26,172 bases of DNA from a virus. A program made the position numbers and the translations under genes. This document shows positions 7,135-13,681 of this stretch, piece by piece; the stretch's first letter is position 1; every line of letters starts with the position of its first letter. The notes below the pieces were generated by a model. That model searched no databases, was not told the origin of the DNA, and saw nothing but the letters and a program-made list of their open reading frames with translations. The DNA lies in the IMG/VR virus record IMGVR_UViG_3300029448_000044, positions 1-26,172 of that record; one strand, written 5' to 3'.

Positions 7135-7545
7135 ATGGTAACATTTAATTTAGATAATATTACTAGACAAGCTATTGGTTTTGATAACTTGTTTAATACA
7201 ATGCTAAGTGATAACGTAGGAGATACAGGGTATCCTCCATATAACTTAATTAAGTCTGAGGAAGATACGTATCTATTACAATTTGCATTAGCTGGTTTTA
7301 AAGACAGAGAACTTGATGTTAGTGTTAAAGAAAATAAACTAACTATTAAAGGTGAGTCTGCTGATAAAGAAGAGGATGTAGAATATCTACATAAAGGTAT
7401 TGGTAAAAGATTTTTTGAAAGACAGTTTATTCTTGCCGATACGTTACATGTAGAAGGTTGCACTTTCCTTCGTGGTATATTAGAGATTAAACTCAAACAA
7501 ATTATACCTGAAGAAAAGAAACCAAGACAAATAGAAATACAATAG
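7135..7545 (+). CDS. hsp20: IbpA-like small heat shock protein (Hsp20)
   Basis: A 136-residue ATP-independent holdase chaperone that would bind unfolding proteins in the cytoplasm. The sequence follows E. coli IbpA from end to end: IGFDNLFN near residue 14, GYPPYN near residue 32, the alpha-crystallin core at about 32-125 with LAGFKDRELDV and ENKLTIKGE, the GIGKRFFERQF strand, and the C-terminal IPEEKKPRQIEIQ containing the I-x-I tail motif used for oligomer assembly. A Cys is present in the VEGCTFLRG strand. Small heat shock genes occur in several marine phages, where help with capsid or host protein folding is proposed. It has its own promoter, a strong AAAGGAG site, and a terminator directly after it, so it is a separate high-expression unit. 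Confidence 0.96.
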   Translation: MVTFNLDNITRQAIGFDNLFNTMLSDNVGDTGYPPYNLIKSEEDTYLLQFALAGFKDRELDVSVKENKLTIKGESADKEEDVEYLHKGIGKRFFERQFILADTLHVEGCTFLRGILEIKLKQIIPEEKKPRQIEIQ

Positions 7546-7551
7546 GAGCAT

Positions 7552-7586
7552 GGCAGGGATTCATTAGAGTCTCTGCCTATTTTTTT
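7552..7586 (+). terminator. intrinsic terminator/attenuator after the heat shock gene
   Basis: GGCAGGGA pairs with TCTCTGCC (eight pairs, one G-U) around a 10-base loop, followed by TA and seven T. The T run ends exactly at the ATG of the next small gene. A five-codon ORF starting at 7550 after an AGGAG lies over the hairpin; its translation could in principle affect folding, but this is speculative. Confidence 0.82.
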
Positions 7587-7730
7587 ATGGCAAGAGCAAT
7601 AGTAGGGGCAGGAAAAAGATTAAGAAGTTTTTTTAAGAAGATTACTTCTATAGGTAAGTCTAATAGAAGTAGACCAAAGAATAAACATAAACGTAGAAAT
7701 TTTAAAAAATATAAAGGACAAGGTAAATGA
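7587..7730 (+). CDS. small, highly basic protein of 47 residues
   Basis: The reading frame encodes 47 residues, of which about 20 are Lys, Arg or His, with only one or two hydrophobic patches (AIVGAG, SFF) near the start. It ends in an ATGA overlap with the next gene, which is a typical coding arrangement here and the main reason to accept it. There is no ribosome site: seven T of a terminator precede the ATG. Such a basic peptide could bind nucleic acid or membranes, but no family was recognised. It would be made from read-through past the terminator or from longer transcripts. Confidence 0.6.
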   Translation: MARAIVGAGKRLRSFFKKITSIGKSNRSRPKNKHKRRNFKKYKGQGK

Positions 7731-7975
7731 GAATAATATTAATATTAATGGTTAGTTTAATTACAATGCAGTTAAAAGCAGGTGGTTTATTTGATTCTGT
7801 CGGATACAGATATTATCATGATTTAGACAATGAGCATGATGGTTCTAAGTTTAGAAGTTATGCTACTAAAAATTTATCTAATAATGATAAATTAAAAATA
7901 GCTTATGAGAGAAAAAGAATAGGTCAAGGTTTGGAAGCCGGAACATTTTTTATAGATTACGAATGGAAGTTTTAG
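7727..7975 (+). CDS. small secreted protein with outer-membrane-strand-like C terminus
   Basis: An 82-residue protein. Residues 1-18 form a clear signal peptide: M-R, then a hydrophobic run (IILILMVSLITMQL) and a likely cleavage after KAG. The mature part has alternating polar and hydrophobic residues as in beta-hairpins (VGYRYYHDL, KIAYERKRIGQG), and ends in TFFIDYEWKF with a terminal Phe and aromatic residues at alternate places, like the signal read by the outer membrane Bam complex. It is too short for a complete barrel, so it may assemble as an oligomer, dock on a host porin or act as a decoy. Exclusion of competing phages is one idea. No Cys is present, so it is not a lipoprotein. AAAGGA and AAGG precede its ATG. 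Confidence 0.72.
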   Translation: MRIILILMVSLITMQLKAGGLFDSVGYRYYHDLDNEHDGSKFRSYATKNLSNNDKLKIAYERKRIGQGLEAGTFFIDYEWKF

Positions 7976-7976
7976 T

Positions 7977-8765
7977 ATGAATATTAGAAATGATATGGAT
8001 ACAGTCTATATAGGCTATGACCCTAGAGAACATGCAGCTTATGAGGTGTTAAAGTTCTCAATAGAAATAAGAGCTAAGAACCCTGTCAGAATTGTGCCTC
8101 TAAAAAAAGAGGCTCTAATTAAAAATGGTATGTTTAGAAGAAGGTCTAACAAGATAGGCAATCAACAGTATGATGAGATAGATGGTAGACCTTTCTCTAC
8201 AGATTTTAGTTTTACTAGATTTTTAGTACCTCATCTAAATATGTATGAAGGATTAGCCTTATATTTAGACTGTGATATGTATTGCTTTGGTGATATTACA
8301 GAGTTATTTGATATGTGTAGAGATGCTTACTATCCTGTCTGGGCAGTACACCATAAGTATAATGTTGAGAAAGGCACGAAGATGGATGGCCAAGCACAAG
8401 AACCTTATGCTATGAAGAACTGGTCTAGTCTGATGATGTTTAATTGTAATCATCATTATCTAAACAGTTTAAGTATTGATGCTATTAATACAGAAAAAGG
8501 TAGATGGTTACATACATTTAAATGGTTGCCTGACCAAGAGTCTGACATAGGTCAAATACCAGAAGAATGGAATTGGCTTGATGGTCACTCTCCAGAAGAG
8601 ATGAAACCAAAGATTGTACATTTTACAACTGGTGGTCCTTGGTTTTCTAAGTGGAAACCTAGAGGTACAACTGAAGGTAGATATGCTGTGAAATGGTGCG
8701 AAGATGCTAGGTGGTTACAGATGAAAGGTATAATACCAAGAGAAGAGGATTACTTAATAGAATGA
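7977..8765 (+). CDS. GT8-like glycosyltransferase
   Basis: A 262-residue enzyme of the GT-A fold, probably moving a sugar from a nucleotide sugar to a surface glycan. Visible features are the N-terminal strand TVYIGYDPRE (residues 9-18), the D98-C-D100 metal-binding motif within ALYLDCDMYCFGDITEL, and a C-terminal KIVHFTTGGPW (212-222) that corresponds to the conserved H-x2-G-x2-K-P-W region of GT8 enzymes, here with the Lys missing. It begins one base after the stop of the secreted protein gene and overlaps the next gene by an ATGA. A second in-frame ATG at residue 7 would only remove six residues. It likely acts with the large sugar-modifying fusion downstream. Confidence 0.86.
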   Translation: MNIRNDMDTVYIGYDPREHAAYEVLKFSIEIRAKNPVRIVPLKKEALIKNGMFRRRSNKIGNQQYDEIDGRPFSTDFSFTRFLVPHLNMYEGLALYLDCDMYCFGDITELFDMCRDAYYPVWAVHHKYNVEKGTKMDGQAQEPYAMKNWSSLMMFNCNHHYLNSLSIDAINTEKGRWLHTFKWLPDQESDIGQIPEEWNWLDGHSPEEMKPKIVHFTTGGPWFSKWKPRGTTEGRYAVKWCEDARWLQMKGIIPREEDYLIE

Positions 8766-8989
8766 GAGAATTAACTAGCACATTATATGGAGCTATAAGA
8801 GCACATTATGAAGGCGAAAGAACAAAGGCCTTATATCAACTTGACTTAGCTTTTCAAAAACCAGTGGCAATAGGAGAACATCCTAAAATAGTAGAAGATT
8901 CTATTGCCTTAGTTAAACAGTTAGCTGAAGCTGAAGAGGCTTTACAAACATTAGAAAATAATTTTGGAGCATACAATGACAGAAGTTAA
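8762..8989 (+). CDS. small conserved helical phage protein
   Basis: A 75-residue protein of two or three helices. The pattern ALYQLDLAF, then VAIGEHPKIVEDSIALVKQLAEAEEALQTLE, recurs in short proteins of many marine phages (from memory of the family pattern); no function is established. The start is the ATG that overlaps the stop of the glycosyltransferase (ATGA), rather than the in-frame GTG at 8711, which would lie well inside that gene. It also overlaps the next gene by 14 bases, so it is translated as part of the cassette. A coiled-coil adaptor role is possible, but there is no direct evidence. Confidence 0.78.
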   Translation: MRELTSTLYGAIRAHYEGERTKALYQLDLAFQKPVAIGEHPKIVEDSIALVKQLAEAEEALQTLENNFGAYNDRS

Positions 8990-11279
8990 TATTGTTACGT
9001 CATTTAACGAAAACTTACTAAAGAACACAGCAGTACATTTATTAAATTCTTTGAAAGAAAATTTAGAGGATAGTATTAATTTTACTGCATACTATCATGA
9101 TTGTAAAATAGATGCTTACTCTCTACCAGACTATACATATAAAAACTTACATGCAATTAAAGACCATGAAGATTTTATGAAGAGATATGAAGAACACGAT
9201 GGCACAGAAAATGGTAAGATACCATACAATGAAAAGTTAGATGCGTTGAAATGGTCACATAAAGTATTTGCCTTAACTGAACATGCCTTTTCATTAGCAG
9301 AAAAAAATACAGAGGCAGGTTGGTTAATATGGATTGATTCTGATTCTTATTTAAAGAAAAGATTAACAAAGAAAGATATCTTAACAATGTTAAATGATAA
9401 AGCTGACATTGTATATAATCCTGATGAACCTTTCTTTATGGCTTTTAATTTAAATAAACAACCTTCTGTAGATATTCTTGGTGATTTACGTGGTGCATTT
9501 ATTCTTGGTGAAGTAACGAAATACAGAGAATGGCATGATTATTATGTACTAGAAAGATTATTAAATATCTATCAAGCACATGGTATGAAAGTAGAACGAA
9601 CCTTTCAGATGAATGATTATTTTTATCACTTCAAAGGTACGCCAGACTTTTCAAAAGTATCTATCAGAAATGGGAAGGGAGAAAGAGTTTTTCCATTATC
9701 AGAAGAAGTGGCACAAGATATTAAACCTAATAGATATCAACAGATATCACAGATAATGCGAAAATATAAACCAAAGACTGTGATAGAAACTGGTACATGG
9801 AATGGTGGTAGGGCTATAGAAATGGCACTAACTGCTTTTGATTATACCGATACCTTTACCTATCATGGATATGATTTGTTTGAAGAAGCTACGATAGAAA
9901 CAGACCATGAAGAGTTTAATAGTAAGGCACATAACAAAATGTCTGCAGTACAAACTAGACTAGAAGAGTTTGCAGAACATATGAAGCAGAATAAAAATAA
10001 AACTTTTACATTTGAATTACATAAAGGTAATACCAGAAATACTTTAAAAGACCAAGGTGAATGGTTTGATATGGCTTTAGTAGGTGGTGGTAATAGTATT
10101 AAGACTGTTGCTCATGATTATGATTGTGTTAAGAAAACACCTATCATTATGCTTGACCATTACTTCAGGGAAGATGATGCTAAGATGGCACCTAACGATG
10201 CATACTTTGGTGTTAATAAGATATGGGATAAATTAAAAGGTAATAAAGATATTCGTAAACATGTACTACCTTCTGGTGATAAAGTAAAAGAAGGTGGCTT
10301 TACACATTTTATGATTGTATTAAATGATAAAGAACTAGAAAATATTCCTGCTGATTTACAAAGAGTACCTATTGTTGTTAATCCTAGAGATTGTGTACCT
10401 AAAGATTATATTAGAAATAATATTAAAGATAATTTAAAATTAATAAGTCAAAATAAATTTATTAATAAATGTCGAACACATAATCATCACGCTATTATTA
10501 TCTCTGGTGGACCTAATATTAACTATCAAGAATTAAAAGATACAATAAAAAAATATCCAGATGCATTAACTCTTTGTGTAAAACATGCATACCCTGGCCT
10601 TATTGAAAATGGTATTAAACCTTTTGGTTGTATTTTATTAGACCCACGTTCTATTGAAGGAACCAGTACACATGGAATTAAAAGAAAAGATTTACTAAAA
10701 GACTTAGATAATGATACAAAGTTTTTTGTAGCGTCTATGACAGACCCATCTGTTACTAATTATTTAAGAGAAAAGAAAGCAGATATCTGGGGATGGCATG
10801 CCTTCACAGAATCATTAAGAGATGATGAGGATAGAAAACAAGGTATTAAAAACAATCAAGTTAAGATTCGAGAAGATATAGGTTTACCGGCAGGTGCTAC
10901 ATTAATTACTGGTGGTACTTGTGCAGCTATGCGAGCTATTGGTATGTTACATACTATGGGTTTTAGAAACTTACATTTATTTGGTTTTGAATGTTCATTA
11001 GAAGGAGAACCTACAGAAGATATGAAAAAAGAAACTACTGGTGCTGATGATGAACCTAAAAGACCAAAGTATTTTCAAGTATCTATTGAAGATAAATCTT
11101 ACTGGACTACCGGTGAATTATTAGCAATGGCTCAAGATTGTGAGAAGACTTTTGCTGATAAGACTATGGGTATTAATTATCACTTTTATGGTGGGGATAG
11201 TTTAGTATCTCAGATATGGAAAAGTTCTATGAAGAAAGAAACCTTACCTAGTTATAAGGAGATGTTAAATGTACAGTAG
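8976..11279 (+). CDS. three-domain fusion: glycosyltransferase, methyltransferase, Maf/DUF115
   Basis: A 767-residue protein with three enzyme-like parts. Residues 1-225 resemble a GT-A glycosyltransferase, with WLIWIDSDSY at 116-125 giving the D121-S-D123 metal motif. Residues about 250-455 look like a SAM-dependent methyltransferase of the TylF/CmcI sort: VIETGTWNGG at 269-278 as the SAM loop and YHGYDLFE near 296-303. Residues about 505-745 match the DUF115/MptE-like Maf domain: AIIISGGPN at 506-514, the CVKHAYPGLIENGIKPF region, and the GATLITGGTCAAMRAIGMLHT helix-turn at 640-660 leading to LHLFGFE. Maf proteins attach nonulosonic acids to flagellin in other bacteria. The whole suggests transfer and methylation of an unusual sugar. 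A TTG at 8964 is in frame, but the ATG at 8976 has GGAG six bases before it. It overlaps the next methyltransferase gene by 11 bases. Confidence 0.8.
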   Translation: MTEVNIVTSFNENLLKNTAVHLLNSLKENLEDSINFTAYYHDCKIDAYSLPDYTYKNLHAIKDHEDFMKRYEEHDGTENGKIPYNEKLDALKWSHKVFALTEHAFSLAEKNTEAGWLIWIDSDSYLKKRLTKKDILTMLNDKADIVYNPDEPFFMAFNLNKQPSVDILGDLRGAFILGEVTKYREWHDYYVLERLLNIYQAHGMKVERTFQMNDYFYHFKGTPDFSKVSIRNGKGERVFPLSEEVAQDIKPNRYQQISQIMRKYKPKTVIETGTWNGGRAIEMALTAFDYTDTFTYHGYDLFEEATIETDHEEFNSKAHNKMSAVQTRLEEFAEHMKQNKNKTFTFELHKGNTRNTLKDQGEWFDMALVGGGNSIKTVAHDYDCVKKTPIIMLDHYFREDDAKMAPNDAYFGVNKIWDKLKGNKDIRKHVLPSGDKVKEGGFTHFMIVLNDKELENIPADLQRVPIVVNPRDCVPKDYIRNNIKDNLKLISQNKFINKCRTHNHHAIIISGGPNINYQELKDTIKKYPDALTLCVKHAYPGLIENGIKPFGCILLDPRSIEGTSTHGIKRKDLLKDLDNDTKFFVASMTDPSVTNYLREKKADIWGWHAFTESLRDDEDRKQGIKNNQVKIREDIGLPAGATLITGGTCAAMRAIGMLHTMGFRNLHLFGFECSLEGEPTEDMKKETTGADDEPKRPKYFQVSIEDKSYWTTGELLAMAQDCEKTFADKTMGINYHFYGGDSLVSQIWKSSMKKETLPSYKEMLNVQ

Positions 11280-11940
11280 AGATAACCCATCAAAAGATTA
11301 TAGTGAACTAGTAACAGAATATCAAATCTTACATACTGTAGGAAATAAAAAACAAAAAGGCCACAGTATGTTTGCTGGTATATCTTTATGTGACCATTTA
11401 GCTAGTATTACACAAATAATTAGAAAAGAAAAAGCACGTAGTTTATTAGATTACGGCTGTGGTAAAGGTTGGTTATATTCGAAAGAAAAATGTAAAAGAT
11501 TACCACTGAATAAAAAAGGTGAAATATTAAAAAACCCTTTACAAGATTTATGGCAGTTAGATTTTCATGCATTATATGACCCTGGATATGAAGAGTTTCG
11601 TACATTACCTAAAGGTAAGTATGATGCTGTTATTTGTACAGATGTTATAGAACATATTGATGAGAAGGATGCACCTTGGGTTCTTGAAGAAATATTTACA
11701 TTTGCTAAGAAGTTTGTCTATGTTACTATTGCTTGTTATGAAGCAAAGAAAACATTTGATAATGGTAGAAATGTACACGTTAATGTAAAAAAACCAGACT
11801 ACTGGAACAAATTATTAAATAACTTACATGAGAAACATTCTCATTTAAATGTGTACTATAGTTTAGATGTATTAGATGAGAACTCTCCACCAGAAGACCC
11901 TTTAAAAATTGTACAAGTAAATAAATTAGAAAGGAAATAA
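11269..11940 (+). CDS. SAM-dependent class I methyltransferase
   Basis: A 223-residue methyltransferase. The SAM-binding loop is LLDYGCGKG at 59-67, and DAVICTDVIEHI at 119-130 forms the acidic and post-II motifs. The sequence FAGISLCDHLASITQII at about 36-52 and VHVNVKKPDYW near 169-179 resemble small methyltransferases known in marine phages. The substrate cannot be read from the sequence; its place directly after the sugar-modifying fusion suggests a methylated glycan, while a nucleic-acid or small-molecule target is also possible. The AAGGAG ribosome site lies inside the previous gene, seven bases before the ATG, and the overlap with that gene suggests linked expression. Confidence 0.88.
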   Translation: MYSRDNPSKDYSELVTEYQILHTVGNKKQKGHSMFAGISLCDHLASITQIIRKEKARSLLDYGCGKGWLYSKEKCKRLPLNKKGEILKNPLQDLWQLDFHALYDPGYEEFRTLPKGKYDAVICTDVIEHIDEKDAPWVLEEIFTFAKKFVYVTIACYEAKKTFDNGRNVHVNVKKPDYWNKLLNNLHEKHSHLNVYYSLDVLDENSPPEDPLKIVQVNKLERK

Positions 11941-11941
11941 T

Positions 11942-12340
11942 ATGGCATTACTAAGTTTAATAGGCCCTGCTACTAAGTTAATAGGTAAGTTTGTAGAAGA
12001 TAAAGATGCTAAGAATAAACTTGCTCACGAGGTAGCTACAATGGCAGAGAAACATGCACAAGAATTAGCTAAAGGACAATTAGAGATTAATAAAGCAGAG
12101 GCACAATCTAGAAATATTTTTGTTGCCGGTTGGCGACCCTTCATAGGTTGGGGATGTGGTGTAGCCATGATATGGCACTTTGTTATTGCTCCATTTATTA
12201 TTTTTTTTGCAGCTTTGTTTGGGGCAACATTGCCACCACTACCAGAGTTTGATATGGGTAGTTTAATGACTGTATTAATGGGCATGCTCGGTCTTGGTGG
12301 CCTCAGAACTTTTGAAAAATATAAAAAAATTACAAAATAA
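11942..12340 (+). CDS. 3TM holin (GTA holin family)
   Basis: A 132-residue inner-membrane protein that would form the lesion that starts lysis. Its layout fits the 3TM holin family first noted in gene transfer agents: an N-terminal helix that reads as amphipathic (ALLSLIGPATKLIGKFV), a charged alpha-helical region (about 20-58), the family hallmark SRNIFVAGWRPFIGWGCG at about 56-73, then two clear hydrophobic segments (MIWHFVIAPFIIFFAALFG and MGSLMTVLMGMLGLGGL) and a Lys-rich cytoplasmic tail. AAAGGAAA precedes the ATG. The lysozyme-domain protein of this phage is on the opposite strand in the virion operon, so holin and hydrolase are not in one lysis cassette. Confidence 0.9.
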   Translation: MALLSLIGPATKLIGKFVEDKDAKNKLAHEVATMAEKHAQELAKGQLEINKAEAQSRNIFVAGWRPFIGWGCGVAMIWHFVIAPFIIFFAALFGATLPPLPEFDMGSLMTVLMGMLGLGGLRTFEKYKKITK

Positions 12341-12350
12341 AGGAGTAATA

Positions 12351-12533
12351 ATGTTAAAAGAATATAGTATTATATTAACTACTGTTGTACTTGTTATTGG
12401 ATTAGTATTAATTTTAAGCAGTTTAAATCCTAATAGTCAAGACAAAATAATAATAAAAACACCTGAACCTATTCCTGAACCTGTTATAGAAAACAAGGTT
12501 TATGAGAAGTATGAGATGGGTAATTATAGGTAG
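12351..12533 (+). CDS. small single-span membrane protein, possible lysis accessory
   Basis: A 60-residue protein with one N-terminal hydrophobic span (SIILTTVVLVIGLVLILSSL, residues 6-25), then a Pro/Glu stretch (TPEPIPEPVIE) and a short polar tail. A strong AAGGAG site six bases before the ATG at 12351 fixes the start; a longer in-frame extension to 12294 lies inside the holin gene and was rejected. Position directly after the holin suggests a lysis role such as an inner-membrane spanin part, but the protein has no coiled coil or lipobox, so this is a weak inference. It shares one base with the next gene (TAGTG). Confidence 0.72.
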   Translation: MLKEYSIILTTVVLVIGLVLILSSLNPNSQDKIIIKTPEPIPEPVIENKVYEKYEMGNYR

Positions 12534-12805
12534 TGGCAGAGTTTAAGAAACATACACCTTATAAAACTAAGGACTGGTATTTAAAATGGGCATCATCCTT
12601 TGTATTGATAATAGGAATCATGCTCACTTCACATAATATTTATCCATTAAATTTATATGTAAGTTCTTTAGGTTTATTAGGTTGGACTATCGTGGGATTT
12701 ATCTGGAATGATAGAGCAATTATGGTGGTAAATTTAATATCGCTAGTTATATATATGACTGGTTTGATAAATCATTTACTTTTTATAATGACGAGTATAG
12801 ATTAG
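12533..12805 (+). CDS. small multi-span membrane protein (DUF6552-like)
   Basis: A 90-residue protein with three likely membrane spans: WASSFVLIIGIMLTS (19-33), YVSSLGLLGWTIVGFIW (42-58) and VVNLISLVIYMTGLINHLLF (65-84). The pattern KDWYLKWASS, then GWTIVGFIWNDRAIMVVN, matches a small family found in marine phages whose function is unknown. It starts with GTG, sharing the G with the TAG stop of the gene before it, with only a weak AGG upstream, so it likely relies on translational coupling. The next gene begins at the base after its stop. Confidence 0.78.
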   Translation: MAEFKKHTPYKTKDWYLKWASSFVLIIGIMLTSHNIYPLNLYVSSLGLLGWTIVGFIWNDRAIMVVNLISLVIYMTGLINHLLFIMTSID

Positions 12806-13264
12806 ATGGCGTTAAATGAGCAACAAGAAAGATTTTGTCAGTCGTATGTTCTACACAGGAATGCTTCAGAAGCTGCGAGAGCTGCTGGGTATTCAAAAGA
12901 ACATGCAGCACGACAGGGGCATAGGTTACTACAAAACGAGGAAGTTATCGAAAGGATTACGGAACTCGAACAAGACCTAACCACTGATGTTGATGTTATT
13001 ACTGAGATAGAAAAACAATATGATTATGCCAGAGCAAATGGGCATACGAATAGTGCTATAAAAGCATTAGAATTATTATCTAGAGTAAGAGGTACTCAAG
13101 ATGAGAAGGAAGATAATACAGACCCTGTTAAGTTAAAACAAGACTTAGTAGACTCTGCTAAAATTATGGGTAAAGATTTTTACTTTGAAATTGGTAAAGA
13201 AGCTGGGTTCTTAAACGGACATAACAAGGTAGACAATATAGATAATAAAGAAGATAAAGAATAA
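12806..13264 (+). CDS. terS: terminase small subunit
   Basis: A 152-residue DNA-packaging recognition protein. The N-terminal helix-turn-helix is typical of the terminase_2 family: NEQQERFCQSYVLHRNASEA, AARAAGYSKEHAARQGHRLL and QNEEVIERI (residues 4-51). A helical oligomerisation part follows, then a charged Asp/Asn/Lys-rich tail. It would mark the packaging site on phage DNA and hand it to the large subunit, which is not in this window. It lies directly after the membrane protein gene with no gap, is the last plus-strand gene, and its final 54 bases are also coding on the opposite strand. Confidence 0.92.
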   Translation: MALNEQQERFCQSYVLHRNASEAARAAGYSKEHAARQGHRLLQNEEVIERITELEQDLTTDVDVITEIEKQYDYARANGHTNSAIKALELLSRVRGTQDEKEDNTDPVKLKQDLVDSAKIMGKDFYFEIGKEAGFLNGHNKVDNIDNKEDKE

Positions 13265-13657
13265 TACACAGCCTCCTATGACAGCATTCTCTATCTTTTG
13301 ACGCTGTATTCTTTTAGCTTCTAACTCTGCTTCTTTCTTTTGCTTTCTTATCTCTGCTTGTATTCTTAAGACTTCGTTCCAGGCATTAGGACCATAGTTC
13401 ATATTAACAAAGGTTCTAAGTTCATTCTCCATTTGTATTGCCTTCTTCTTCATGGCAAATGTTTCTAGAGCTTCTTCTTCTACAGAACCAAATGTTCTAC
13501 TTTTCTTTTTATTGTGCCCTTCTTTAACTGTTTGAATTGCACCCATCCACCTGCCTAAATCTTTAGACATGCTTTCTACTTGTTTACCTACTTTAAATCC
13601 TGCTACAATAGTTTTGTATGCAGTCGTAGCTACACCAAATGCTGTAACTGGGTCCAT
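13211..13657 (-). CDS. conserved virion-operon protein with C-terminal membrane span
   Basis: A 148-residue protein of a family recurring in marine phage virion operons (from memory). It has an N-terminal segment MDPVTAFGVATTAYKTI, then KQVESMSKDLGRWMGAI, a long helical region with SVEEEALETFAMKKKAIQMENELR and YGPNAWNEVLRIQ, a strongly basic coiled-coil-like stretch, and a final hydrophobic helix (VLFFIFFIIYIVYLVMSV). It is likely a tail-anchored or internal virion protein; no enzyme motif is seen. An AAGAGGCA ribosome site precedes the ATG. Its 3' end overlaps the small terminase gene tail to tail. Confidence 0.82.
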   Translation of the reverse strand: MDPVTAFGVATTAYKTIVAGFKVGKQVESMSKDLGRWMGAIQTVKEGHNKKKSRTFGSVEEEALETFAMKKKAIQMENELRTFVNMNYGPNAWNEVLRIQAEIRKQKKEAELEAKRIQRQKIENAVIGGCVLFFIFFIIYIVYLVMSV

Positions 13658-13681
13658 GTTTGCCTCTTAATTATTAATGGA

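Noticed and set aside
8711-8761. GTG-started extension of the small helical protein
   Set aside because: The extension reads through the glycosyltransferase gene in another frame; the ATG with ATGA overlap at 8762 fits the style of the operon.
13281-13325. Hairpin ACAGC/GCTGT as a terminator between the convergent operons
   Set aside because: Five pairs with a 27-base loop inside coding sequence is too weak and the T run is broken.
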